A stretch of 64,000 bases of DNA from Pycnococcus provasolii (taxonomy: Eukaryota; Chlorophyta; Pseudoscourfieldiophyceae; Pseudoscourfieldiales). The notes under the pieces are model-generated. The model did not search any database. It was not told the DNA's origin and worked only from the letters and a program-made list of their open reading frames with translations. Positions 19,409 through 28,016 of the stretch are shown in pieces. How positions within the stretch are numbered: the stretch's first letter is position 1; each line of letters opens with the position of its first letter. Location of the stretch: assembly GCA_049487715.1 (NCBI GenBank), contig CP150573.1, positions 496,001-560,000 of the forward strand. The letters are read 5' to 3'. Position numbers and translations under genes: made by a program.

Positions 19409-20626
19409 GGCAAGGTCCAGGGAGAAAGAATGGACCCTGTAAAGTTTACCCAGAAGGGCGTGTTACAGTACATCCTAGGGGAGAACGGTTCCCGAGAAAA
19501 AAGTCAAAGCAACCTCTGGGAAGATTGACCCACCTGGACCTGGAGGAGGGGAGGGGCCGCAAAGAAACTTGCAGCAGAGCAACATCAGGGCAACCTTTGG
19601 CAACCTTTGGGAAACACGCCTACATATTCTTTCTGACGTATTGCAGGAAACAACCAACCATGGCACGAAATCAATCTGGAAAAAAGGAAAGAAAAGGAAA
19701 ACTTCCAAAAGAAATCCTAATGTCAGGGTTAGTCTTAAGTTTTCCAAAGTTTTGCAAAGTTTTGGGAAAAGGGGAGTCTTTTCTCCTGGTGGCCTATAAA
19801 GTTTACTGTATAATTATTGGCGGGTACAGTAAGGTTACCTTTAGGGGAACGTTTGTTTGTGGACCGACCCCTTATTATTTCCCCTTGGGACTTGGGACTT
19901 GCCCCCCGGGACTTGCCTGCCAGGGGGACTGGGGGCCGGCCCATAGCCATAGTAGGTTGTCAGGTTTCCGCCACGGTTTCCAACCAACCCGTTGCCGTTG
20001 CCCGTTGGGGGGAGCAACCTACCTTAGTGCCCTCCTTTCCTCCTCAACGTTAAAGTACAGTAAGTTAGTGGTCAACGCGAAGAAGGCTAGGCTCTAGGCT
20101 CTTGGGAGCTCCCCCTTGTCCCTTGTCACTTGTCACTTGTATAAGCTGTACACTGTAAAGGTGTATTCCAGCTTTTACAAGTAAAACTTCTGGAAGTCAC
20201 GAGCAACTGCCTTCTTGATCAACGACACCTTCCAGTTCCAAGCACACCCTTCCAGGGAGGGGATTCATAGTCTAGTCAGGCACATCACATCTTGCAAGAC
20301 CTTGAGGCTTGAGGCTACGGTTAGGGTTAGGGTTAGGGTTAACCTTAGGGCTACAGTACGGGCTTTCTCGTCCTCCTCTATGGCGCCTCGGGGTTGCGCT
20401 CCAGAAAGAAAGAAGTGTGGGCGGAACGGATGGATGGATGGACCTTTTTGAACATGAATGAGCCACAGGTCTTTGTTTCAATTTATATGCGTGCGTATTG
20501 CGTTGACGAAATAAAACAAACACATTCTTGACCTATTACTATTCTTGAAGTTGACATTTTTTTTTTTTTCGTTTTTCGTTTTTCATTCGTGAAACTTCGG
20601 TGTCCATGGATAATAGCGGGAAAGCC
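19409..20626. other. 1.2-kb spacer with telomere-type and short simple repeats
   Basis: There is no convincing gene. The stretch has a CAACCTTTGG doublet near 19590, several AAGTTTTGCAAAG-like words (19740-19780), and four TTAGGG-type units at 20319-20341. It is upstream of the giant solenoid gene and downstream of the MsrB-like gene. Confidence 0.5.
20319..20341 (+). repeat. Telomere-type repeat block (TTAGGG, about 3.5 units)
   Basis: A perfect GGTTAG-phased run, followed at once by an inverted-looking AACCTTAGGG. Confidence 0.8.
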
Positions 20627-21337
20627 TTAAGCCGGCTTCCCTGCGACGGATACCAAGTTTATGCAGTACCTGTTGCCCGCGCGATCAGGCAAGTTGTGGC
20701 CCAAGTGACTTCCCGCCAAACTCACCGTCTCGCCGTCGCCAAGCACACGCACGTCCTCCCACACCGTCTCCTGGTCACGAAAACTCGGCCAACCGTGGCT
20801 CTGGCTCTCACGGATGAACTCGTCCATCGTACGTCCGACGGGCGCGCGGAAGAGAGGCTTGCCTGTGACGGAGTCGTAGAACGTGATGGGACCTTCCTTC
20901 TCAAAGTCGTAGCTTTTGAGGTACTTCACGAACTCCGTCGTTTCCCAGTACCCCGCACGTTCGGCCCAGTGCCTGTTGAAGGAGACGATGCGGTCAGCGG
21001 TGGAACGGTCGACGTTCCACCTCAAGTCCGCCTGCACGGGCGCCTCCGTGGTTCCGTGCGCCTTTTGCGCCATGATCGACTCTTCCCCTCTCACGAGCGG
21101 CGAGTCACTTCCCGACGTAGACGCACCCATCGCACGTACGGATCCGAGCGAAATCGACGACGCGACGACAACGAAGCCGGACGCCAGCAGTCCCGCACGA
21201 CGGCGCGAGAAGAACCGCGACCGACCCCCACCGGACGACGACGACGAAGAAAAGAGACGAGACGAGCGCGACGAGGACGAAGAAAAGAAACGAGACGAGC
21301 GAGAGCTGGTAACGCTAACGCTGCTGCCGCCGAACAT
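20627..21337 (-). CDS. MsrB-like protein lacking the zinc cysteines, probably thylakoid-lumen targeted
   Basis: The 236-residue protein has a Ser/Arg-rich N-terminus, then RRR, a hydrophobic stretch and VRA (about 45-69), which looks like a bipartite transit peptide ending in a Tat-like lumen signal. The mature part follows methionine-(R)-sulfoxide reductase order: a YDSVTGKPLF strand, HGWPSFRD, GSHLGHNLPD and RYCINLVS. The catalytic Cys of the RYCxN motif is kept at residue 225. The two CxxC pairs that bind zinc in most MsrB proteins are absent: YVCxxC-type is YDSVTG, and CxxC before HLGH is SLAGS. It may be a zinc-free reductase or a redox-sensing relative. ATG 21337 is first in frame. Confidence 0.76.
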   Translation of the reverse strand: MFGGSSVSVTSSRSSRFFSSSSSRSSRLFSSSSSSGGGRSRFFSRRRAGLLASGFVVVASSISLGSVRAMGASTSGSDSPLVRGEESIMAQKAHGTTEAPVQADLRWNVDRSTADRIVSFNRHWAERAGYWETTEFVKYLKSYDFEKEGPITFYDSVTGKPLFRAPVGRTMDEFIRESQSHGWPSFRDQETVWEDVRVLGDGETVSLAGSHLGHNLPDRAGNRYCINLVSVAGKPA

Positions 21338-22089
21338 CGTTTGGGGTACGTTTGAGAATGACGTCGCGCAGCAGCGCCCCCGGCCCCAGGGGGAGGGGAG
21401 GGGAGGGGAGATTCTTTTTCCTCTGATTTTCCCGATTTTGTGGCCTGATTTCCATCAACTGGTCAGCAAAGCAAAGCAGGCTTCGTTCCTGCCTTTTATT
21501 GGATAGTTCAGTTCCCTGGCAGGGTTAGGGTTAGGGTTAGGGCTAGGGTTAGGGGGGATGGATCTGCCGTTGATGAACCAATGGGTAGTGGTTGGGAGGG
21601 ACCAATCCCCTTGACTTGGGTTATTAGGCTGGGTTATGATAGGGCTTGCGGCTTGTGCATGTGCGGTCTCGTTTGAAAATCTCTAGGCCGCACGCACCTC
21701 TGGACACTTTTCTACCTGTTTCTTTTCTAGCAATTATTCTGAAATTTGGCGTTGCCTTGCTCTTTCGCTGCGAGCTCGTCTTGGCGTTTCATTGAATTGA
21801 ATCAGCGGCGATGTCAGTAAGGAGATTCCGTGATTAGGAGAACGATAGTGCCGTCCAGGCAGAGCCAAATGAGTGGGAAGGAAATTCCGTACATGTATGT
21901 CGTGCGCGTCGTCTCCGTCGGGCAAGGTGTCCCTAGAGGTGGTTTTCACAAAGGTGATTCCACTCATCCACTTGCGCATGGATGGCCCTTGCCTCGTTGA
22001 GAAGTGAGAATGAAGGAGGTACAAAAGGGATCCATGGATGAATTACATACTTTCAAGTGGCGGCCCACAATTATGTAGATACGTCTAGT
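21338..22089. other. Spacer with telomere-type repeat
   Basis: The region holds TTAGGG-type units at 21522-21556 and, farther on, a 96-codon minus-strand frame (21734-22024) with no recognisable feature, which I do not call. It is the upstream region of the MsrB-like gene. Confidence 0.45.
21522..21556 (+). repeat. Telomere-type repeat block (TTAGGG, about 5 units, one variant)
   Basis: Five units with one GGGCTAGGG variant, about 185 bp upstream of the MsrB-like start codon. Confidence 0.85.
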
Positions 22090-23673
22090 CTACGTGCCAA
22101 TCGCATCCAAATTCCAACGCCAGTTCTCCGAAGTGCCATGCGCGATCGGGTCATCCAGCGTCGCATTCTCGCCCACGCGCCACTCCAACGTCTCTGCAAT
22201 TGCCGGGGCGGGTGGAATGTGAGCGACATGCGGCACAATGTCGCCATCATCGACGAATGGCTCGAAGGGTGGCGACGGCGGAACGCGCGGTGAAGGAGGC
22301 GTCGCCGGCGATTCCGGCGGAGTCGACGGCGGAGGGCTGTTTAGCTCGTCCAACTCAAGCATGCGTTCACCGTCGCCGTCTGCGGCGTACGTGACGACTT
22401 TCTCACTGGTATACTTCTTATCAACAAAGTCGTGCTTGTACTTCCCCGTCGTTCGATACTTGCACGCTGCAATCTGCTCAACTGTTCCACGGCATCGATA
22501 CGCAGGAGGCCAAGGGGGAGGAGGATGGTGCCCGCGTTCGCTGTGCCACTCCAAATCCTCCTCTCGACGCTTGCGCTGCACGTGCAAAGGCGGCTGCGGC
22601 GGCCACCATTTCGGAGGCGGTGGCGGAGTTGGCGGTCGCGGCAAGGGCGGTGGACTTGGCGGTGGCGGGAACGGAGGAATGCCCGTGACTCGCACGGCAA
22701 CGGCTGCCGATGCACGCTCGAAACTCGTTTGGTTCAGGTGCGCAGCAATCGTCTCGGACGTATCGCCGTAAAACTCCGGTGGCACCCACGGTGCCCATGG
22801 AGGCGGCGAGTACGGAAGGGGCGGCTGTGACGGCGGCGGCGACGGCGGGGCTGGGGGAGGCAGGTCAGCTCGCGGATGCACGCCCTCTCTCGCACGCAGA
22901 ACCTTGTTCGACTTTGGCCCCGGGCGCGGCGGAAACTGTGGGTGCGGCGGCGGATCCGGTGGATACGGCGGGAACGTCGCATTTGCATCGAATATGTCCG
23001 CAGGGAGTGGTGGATAATTAGGCGGCGGCGGTGGCGGCGATGGTGGTAGCGGTGGTGGCGGTGGCGGCGGTGGTGGGCTCGGCTCTCCAGGCCACCTTGG
23101 CGCGTTGGGTGCTCGCGGGTATGCCGGTGGCCTGAGCGGCTGACTGGGTGCAGGCGGCGTCGGCGGTGGCGGCGACGGCGGCGTCGGCGGTGGTGACCCT
23201 TTCCGTCGCATGTCTCTGAGTTCGTGCGGCACGGTGCGAGGCACGCGCACGTACTTTGCCCGCACGCGTTCTCCGTTGACGGCGCGCAGTCCTTGCGTAT
23301 CGTAGCTGGGCGGCGGCGGACTCGGCTTGCCCCTCCTTCTCTCCGCCTCTCTCGCGAAGTAGACGCGCGCCTTTTTCCCGTGCAACTTAAGCGGCGGCGG
23401 CTGTGGCGGCGTGAGGTCAGCCGCGTGTTTGACGAGCGGCAGAGGCGGGTTTCCCATGGGCGGTGGTGGGCTGTGCTTGAATCCGAACCGCGGTTGCAGC
23501 GTTTGCGTGATTGACGGGACGCCGCCTCCCGAGGCCGACGTGGAAGGAAAGAGCAGAGACGCGCGTGAGGTGGCGCCATAGAGTTGTTGTCTTTGTAGCA
23601 GGACAAACACCAAGAAGGCGAGTAAAACGAGGAGAACCCAGCGCAGACTGCTGTGAGACGTGGACACGGACAT
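22090..23673 (-). CDS. Proline-rich (hydroxyproline-glycoprotein-like) type II membrane protein
   Basis: From the first ATG in frame (23673) the protein has 527 residues. A single signal anchor (about 11-27, WVLLVLLAFLVFVLL) is followed by a long domain dominated by PPSPPPP, PPPP and PSP runs, like extensin and pherophorin shafts of algal walls. Interspersed are shorter charged blocks and one Cys pair (YRCRGTVEQIAACKY). Such Pro runs are typically hydroxylated and O-glycosylated in the secretory pathway. The role could be cell-wall or surface-scale structure, or a Golgi protein. No catalytic domain is seen. The longer frame to 23691 would need a GTG start. Confidence 0.75.
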   Translation of the reverse strand: MSVSTSHSSLRWVLLVLLAFLVFVLLQRQQLYGATSRASLLFPSTSASGGGVPSITQTLQPRFGFKHSPPPPMGNPPLPLVKHAADLTPPQPPPLKLHGKKARVYFAREAERRRGKPSPPPPSYDTQGLRAVNGERVRAKYVRVPRTVPHELRDMRRKGSPPPTPPSPPPPTPPAPSQPLRPPAYPRAPNAPRWPGEPSPPPPPPPPPLPPSPPPPPPNYPPLPADIFDANATFPPYPPDPPPHPQFPPRPGPKSNKVLRAREGVHPRADLPPPAPPSPPPSQPPLPYSPPPWAPWVPPEFYGDTSETIAAHLNQTSFERASAAVAVRVTGIPPFPPPPSPPPLPRPPTPPPPPKWWPPQPPLHVQRKRREEDLEWHSERGHHPPPPWPPAYRCRGTVEQIAACKYRTTGKYKHDFVDKKYTSEKVVTYAADGDGERMLELDELNSPPPSTPPESPATPPSPRVPPSPPFEPFVDDGDIVPHVAHIPPAPAIAETLEWRVGENATLDDPIAHGTSENWRWNLDAIGT

Positions 23674-24239
23674 GTTCCCGGATCCAAACACAGGGGGAGT
23701 GTGCTGGTGTGCGTCCGCGGCCTCGTTTGTGCAAGGCTCAGGTCTCAGGGGCGGATTGGGGTGGAAACTGGGGATCCGTTCTTAAGCGTAAACAATTCCC
23801 TTAGAAGGGAACTCCTTGTTTTGGGGGTTTGGTTTGGGGGTTCCTCTTTCGACCTGCATGGATCAAGGTTAGTCTAAGCCTCTAAGGTGTGTGTGTGTGA
23901 CATCACGTTCTCGGTTCTTTCACGTTGAGGTTTGTGAGTCTTGTGTGTGCTTGTGCTGGTTGCTCTTCCCAGACTAGATCTCGACTGGGCGCGACCAAAA
24001 AAAGTTGAAAAAGTTTGTTGGGCCGTAACCAGTGAAATGGTATATATGTGTGCCTGTGCTTTCCTTGTATGGCGTATAGCTGTTACTGTAGGTGTGTACA
24101 TACAGCTGGTACGGTACCAGTTAATAGGAAAGTGTTCGAAAGAAGCTTGAATGTTCCTTGATTACACAGCTGGTTTGCATGATAATGACTTGTTAACTGG
24201 CGTCATGCAAACATTGAGCGAATCTCGTGAAGAAACGTT
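23674..24239. other. Spacer between the proline-rich and Cpn20 genes
   Basis: I see no gene. It holds AAGGTTAGTCTAAGCCTCTAAGG-like words at 23866-23888, upstream of the proline-rich gene, and the 3' flank of the Cpn20 gene. Confidence 0.5.
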
Positions 24240-24854
24240 TTAAGCCTGGATCGTGCCTAGCACGTCCCTTTCAGGAATGACGTTGTACTCCGTTCCGTCG
24301 GGCATGTTCATCTTCTCACCCGCCCACTTGAAGAACACAACCTTCTGCCCCGGCTTCAACTTCACGTCGACGTGCTCGCCATCCTCCTCCTTTCCAGGAC
24401 CGCACGTCACCACCTCGGCAATCGTCGGCTTCTCCTTGGCACTGCTCGGAAGAAGCACGCCTCCTGCGGTGGCGTCAGCCGCCTCCTCGACGCGAAGCAG
24501 CACGCGGTCCTGGCACGGCTTCATCTGCGGCACGTCCTCGATGCGCGCGGCAGCTGTGGGCATGATTCCAATCACATCACATTCGCGCAGCATGCAGTAC
24601 TCGGTTCCCGCGACTTTGACGTCCGTCGCTCCGATTCCAAACTTGCTGTACAGCACGGTATCCCCCTTTTTGAGTCCCTTGACATCCGGCCCAACGTCGG
24701 CGATATCCCCTGACGTCGGTTTGCGCTGCGCCGCGTCTGGGAGCAGCACGCCCCCTTGCGTTTCTTTCTCCGAGTCTGCCGTTTTCACGAGCACCATGTC
24801 TTTGAGCGGACGAAGTGTCGTGAATGACGACGGCAGCTCCATGGGTTTCGCCAT
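24240..24854 (-). CDS. CPN20: Cpn20, plastid co-chaperonin with two tandem Cpn10 domains
   Basis: From ATG 24854 the protein is 204 residues: two GroES-like domains in tandem (about 9-103 and 108-204). Both begin with a strand of PLKDMVLV/CQDRVLLRV type and carry a mobile-loop-like GGVLLP and a DVxG close near their ends. Double-headed Cpn10 proteins occur in chloroplasts, where they cap Cpn60 and assist Rubisco and other folding. The called start gives almost no targeting peptide. The same frame continues upstream to an ATG at 24944 encoding MLSLGSLRLRGYAGRSR, a transit-like peptide, but a TAG at 24891-24893 separates the two. Either the stop is an error or variant, or targeting comes from a spliced exon. 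Confidence 0.93.
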   Translation of the reverse strand: MAKPMELPSSFTTLRPLKDMVLVKTADSEKETQGGVLLPDAAQRKPTSGDIADVGPDVKGLKKGDTVLYSKFGIGATDVKVAGTEYCMLRECDVIGIMPTAAARIEDVPQMKPCQDRVLLRVEEAADATAGGVLLPSSAKEKPTIAEVVTCGPGKEEDGEHVDVKLKPGQKVVFFKWAGEKMNMPDGTEYNVIPERDVLGTIQA

Positions 24855-25249
24855 CGCGCGAGTCAAACAAAACCGGCCTCGAGGAGGAGCCTACCGAGAC
24901 CTCCCAGCATACCCGCGAAGGCGAAGACTACCAAGGCTGAGCATAGTGTGCTGTGCTGTGCTGTGCTGTGCTGTGAGGTATGGCGGCGCAGTAGGGCGGA
25001 TGAGAGGTATTTATTTCGTTCCGTCGGCGCCGCAGAGGAGGGACCCAGAAAAAAGGGAAGGGGCTTCTTCCTTCCTTCTGGATAAGACGAACGAGCTCAC
25101 GGGAGGCGGACAAAGTTCGGGGTTCATTTTTTATGTGAGGTGTCGTTTTCCTTGTTAGGGGTTTGGATGTTTTTTTTCCTCTCTGGCTTTGGACTTCAGC
25201 TTTGGACATACTGTACCATTTGTCCGACATGAAGTCCTGAACATTGGAG

Positions 25250-25610
25250 CACGTGCATCCTTTGGATAGTACTACACTGGTGACTGAGGAACGGTGGGAT
25301 ATTATCGGTCATAAGTTATTACGGTTAGGAATGCATAGACTGTTTTTTAGGCCTTGGACCTGTATCGGTGGTGCGACTTGCCATCCGGCCTTCAAGCGTC
25401 TCAGGAATCAGGATGACCACCTAGGGAGACAACATCTTTTATGAGCGCGCTGGCGACTGGCGCTTCACGAGCTGAAAAGGCTCATTGACATCTCACCCGC
25501 AACCATCAAGCGCGTGATCATGACCAGACATCGACGCTGGTGAGCACCGGTGAGCCTGAAAATGAAACCACACAGCGGCGATGGGTGGAGAACGTTTCCC
25601 GCCTGCGACT
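25250..25610 (+). mobile_element. Possible decayed transposase fragment
   Basis: Two short in-frame stretches on the plus strand read like a transposase helix-turn-helix region: LVTEERWDIIGHKL near 25275, and past a stop a piece reading ISPATIKRVI near 25490. Tc1/mariner-like transposases start in this style. The frame is broken and the match is weak. An A-rich tract 150 bp downstream could instead mark a retroposed sequence. Confidence 0.2.
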
Positions 25611-25767
25611 TTATCCGGCGTGATCCATACACGACACGGTCCACGCCTCCACGGCGTCATTCACCCCATCGATCATAAAAAAGGAAAAACCACGGAAAAA
25701 ACCTCCTTCTCTCTTTAAAAATTTTTTTTTGCCTCTCTTTTTTTTTCTCCTTTTTTGTTTCACAAAA

Positions 25768-25790
25768 AAAAAAAAAAAAAAAAAAACCCA
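25768..25790. repeat. A23 homopolymer next to T-rich runs
   Basis: About 23 consecutive A follow closely after T-rich runs at 25718-25757, making a potential hairpin or the tail of a retroposed copy. Confidence 0.75.
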
Positions 25791-26299
25791 CGAAAAAATG
25801 CACTTTTCCAGTTTACCGCATCCTGCCAAAAGGCCCTGCAACCGCAACCAGGGTAACAGAGGGCAACAAGCCTTTCCCTCCCATACATATTGTGCTTTGG
25901 ATGCGCTTTCACAACCTTAGGCTCTGTTGCATGAGACAAAGGCCACTGGCAACTGGTGGGGGGCGGAGTCTCCCACTGGAAAGGCCACTCACTGGCTCTG
26001 GCGCCATCCATCCCAACACAAGTGAGGCTCGGCCCATCTCTCCCTCCATCCAGAGCACTCTTGCAAGGCCACTTGTTTAAGGTTTGTTTTGTGCGTGGTG
26101 ACCAGTCTTAAGGTTTGTGGCCGCCGTGTTGTGCCTCCTCACAGCACAGGTGTAAGTAAACGTGTGTTTGTGTGGCTTGTTGTTTGTTTGTGTGTTTGCC
26201 TTTGTGAATTGGCCTTCACGCTTTGTTTTGGTAACTCGTGCTTCCTTGTGGATAGGGTGCGAGTACCTGTAGGGTAGGAGCAGGTTATCGAGTACAGTG

Positions 26300-26701
26300 A
26301 TGGCAACTTGCAGCTTGCAAAACACGACTTCGACTTCTCCTCACTTGTGTGGCGAGCACTCACAGACGAAAGCGGAGCAATACCAGTGTGGCGACATCAC
26401 GCTGCTTCTGGGAGGGGCGGCGCGCATGCGGCTGAAACCCAAGGGAACCGACTATCGAGAAAACCGCACGTCACTCATCGCATGGGTGCAGTACCACGCC
26501 AACGCCATGCAACTGCAGCGCTCGACAGCATACGCGGCGGTCTTCCTCTTGGATAGGCTCGCGGCCGCCACGGACGTCGCGAACAGCGTCTGCCGCCTGG
26601 CCGCGGCGACGTGCCTATGGATCTCAGGTATGTTCCAGATGTGCAGGGTTTATTTTGATGGATGCGCGCCTGAAAAGCACCAAAGACAATACACTCACGA
26701 A

Positions 26702-26738
<37 letters not shown>

Positions 26739-27390
26739 AATAAACACCCGCTCTCACCATCTCCAGTGAAATACGACGACCCTGACGCGGACCTTACAAG
26801 CGAACAGCTGTACCACATGTGCGAAGGCCTACTACCCCGTCAAGTACTTCCAGAAGATGGAGCGGTGCGTGCTGAACAAGCTCAGGTGGAGCGTTGCGAG
26901 TGCCTCGGCGTACCACTTCCTGTACTACTTCATGCAAGAGTCGAAGCCAAAGATGGCGTGGGGGATGGCGGACGCGAACACGCCAACACTTTCCTTGCAT
27001 ATGGCAAAAGTGCTTGACGAGTGCGTCAAAGACGCGTGGTTCCTGCAGCACTCGCCCGTCACGCTCGCATCTTCGCTTTTGTACTGCCAGAGAGTAGTGT
27101 GGGACGGCGGAATGGTCAAGCTCACGGGCCACACCGTCGAGCAAATGCAGGACTGTGTGGACCGAGCACGCGCCGTTTGGGAGCGCTGTCGACACACGGG
27201 CATGCACGCGGGCACCACCGACAAAGGCGGCGCGTACTCGAGCCCACGTTCGGTGCTTGACGGCAGCTTGATGTGCGACGAGGGGATGGACAGTGACATC
27301 GAGGACGATGGCAGAGACTCTGTGCCGCCGTCCGTCGCGTCGATGTGCCTCGTTGACATCGACGCCGTCGTTGACATGAACGCGGAGTGA
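26300..27390 (+). CDS. Cyclin (A/B-like), two exons with an apparent frameshift in exon 2
   Basis: Exon 1 (26300-26627) encodes the start of the cyclin box: ENRTSLIAWVQYH, the LLDRL helix and AAATCLWIS. A 139-bp intron (26628-26766, GTATGT...CCAG) contains a CA microsatellite. Exon 2 resumes in phase with KYDDPDADLTSEQLYHMCE. It must then shift by one base near 26823-26829 to continue as YYPVKYFQKMERCVLNKLRWSV and the second cyclin fold. With one A or G removed from the GAAGG at 26823-26827, the reading is continuous. So either the gene is mutated or the sequence has a one-base insertion. Cyclins bind and activate CDKs in the nucleus. The C-terminus is acidic. Class within A/B is not resolved. 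The ATG 26300 is preceded by a GTG in frame. Confidence 0.82.
26628..26766 (+). other. Intron in the cyclin gene
   Basis: The donor is CAG/GTATGT and the acceptor CTCCAG/TG. Splicing gives phase 1 and restores WISVKYDD across the junction. A (CA)n run occupies about 26698-26742. Confidence 0.8.
26698..26742 (+). repeat. (CA)n microsatellite inside the cyclin intron
   Basis: About 20 CA dinucleotides with AAA interruptions. Confidence 0.9.
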
Positions 27391-28016
27391 CAGCTGGGCA
27401 CATGGGCCGGTGGGACGTTGCGGGTGGAGGTGCCTCAGGTGCGCATGCGACAGTGCGGCCTGGATATTGATATTTTTTATTTTTATTTTCTATTTTTATT
27501 GTATATGGTATGGTATGGTATGGGCGAGCGATCGCGCTCACAAGGATGGCTGACAAGGGATGTACAGGAACCGAATTGATTTCATTGTGAATTTATATAC
27601 ACACAGTAAGATTTAGCGTTCACTCAATTTATTTTTATCTTATTAATAACATACATATGAATATACGACGTTGAAAGAAAAGACCGCATGCATGCATCTT
27701 CTTCATCGAAAAGGGCACGTTCACCACTTACTTATGCGTTGTTTAAGTTATGTTACTAAATACTACGGCAGGGATGACGACTGCAAGAAACACCCGCAGG
27801 TATAGATACTCGCATAAGTGTATGTAAGGTTATTATCTATGCATATGTACCTGTGTTTCCCTGTACCAACAGGGTTGTCGTCTTGGAGCCTACTCTTAGG
27901 GACAGATCAGCTGACACGACTTAAAGGTACCAGCCAGCCGTTAAGCCGTTAAGTTATGACAAAGACGATGAATAGGGGTTTGAATAGGGGTTTGGTTTGC
28001 GGCCCCTCCCTCTCCC
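27391..28016. other. AT-rich spacer after the cyclin gene
   Basis: No gene is seen. It is markedly AT-rich around 27470-27680 with TATGG-type repeats (about 27500-27520). TTAAGCCGTTAAG lies at 27941-27955, close to the next start. Confidence 0.5.

Larger units (their letters stand above)
24945..26299. other. 1.4-kb repeat-rich spacer
   Basis: The spacer contains GCTGT pentamers (24952-24972) directly upstream of the Cpn20 leader, a possible transposase-like remnant (25240-25610), T-rich runs (about 25720-25765), an A23 tract (about 25768-25790) and, near the cyclin gene, TTAAGG words at 26077 and 26107. No intact gene is seen. Confidence 0.45.

Noticed and set aside
21734-22024. 96-codon minus-strand frame in the spacer
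   Set aside because: No domain, no clear start context and no conservation information.
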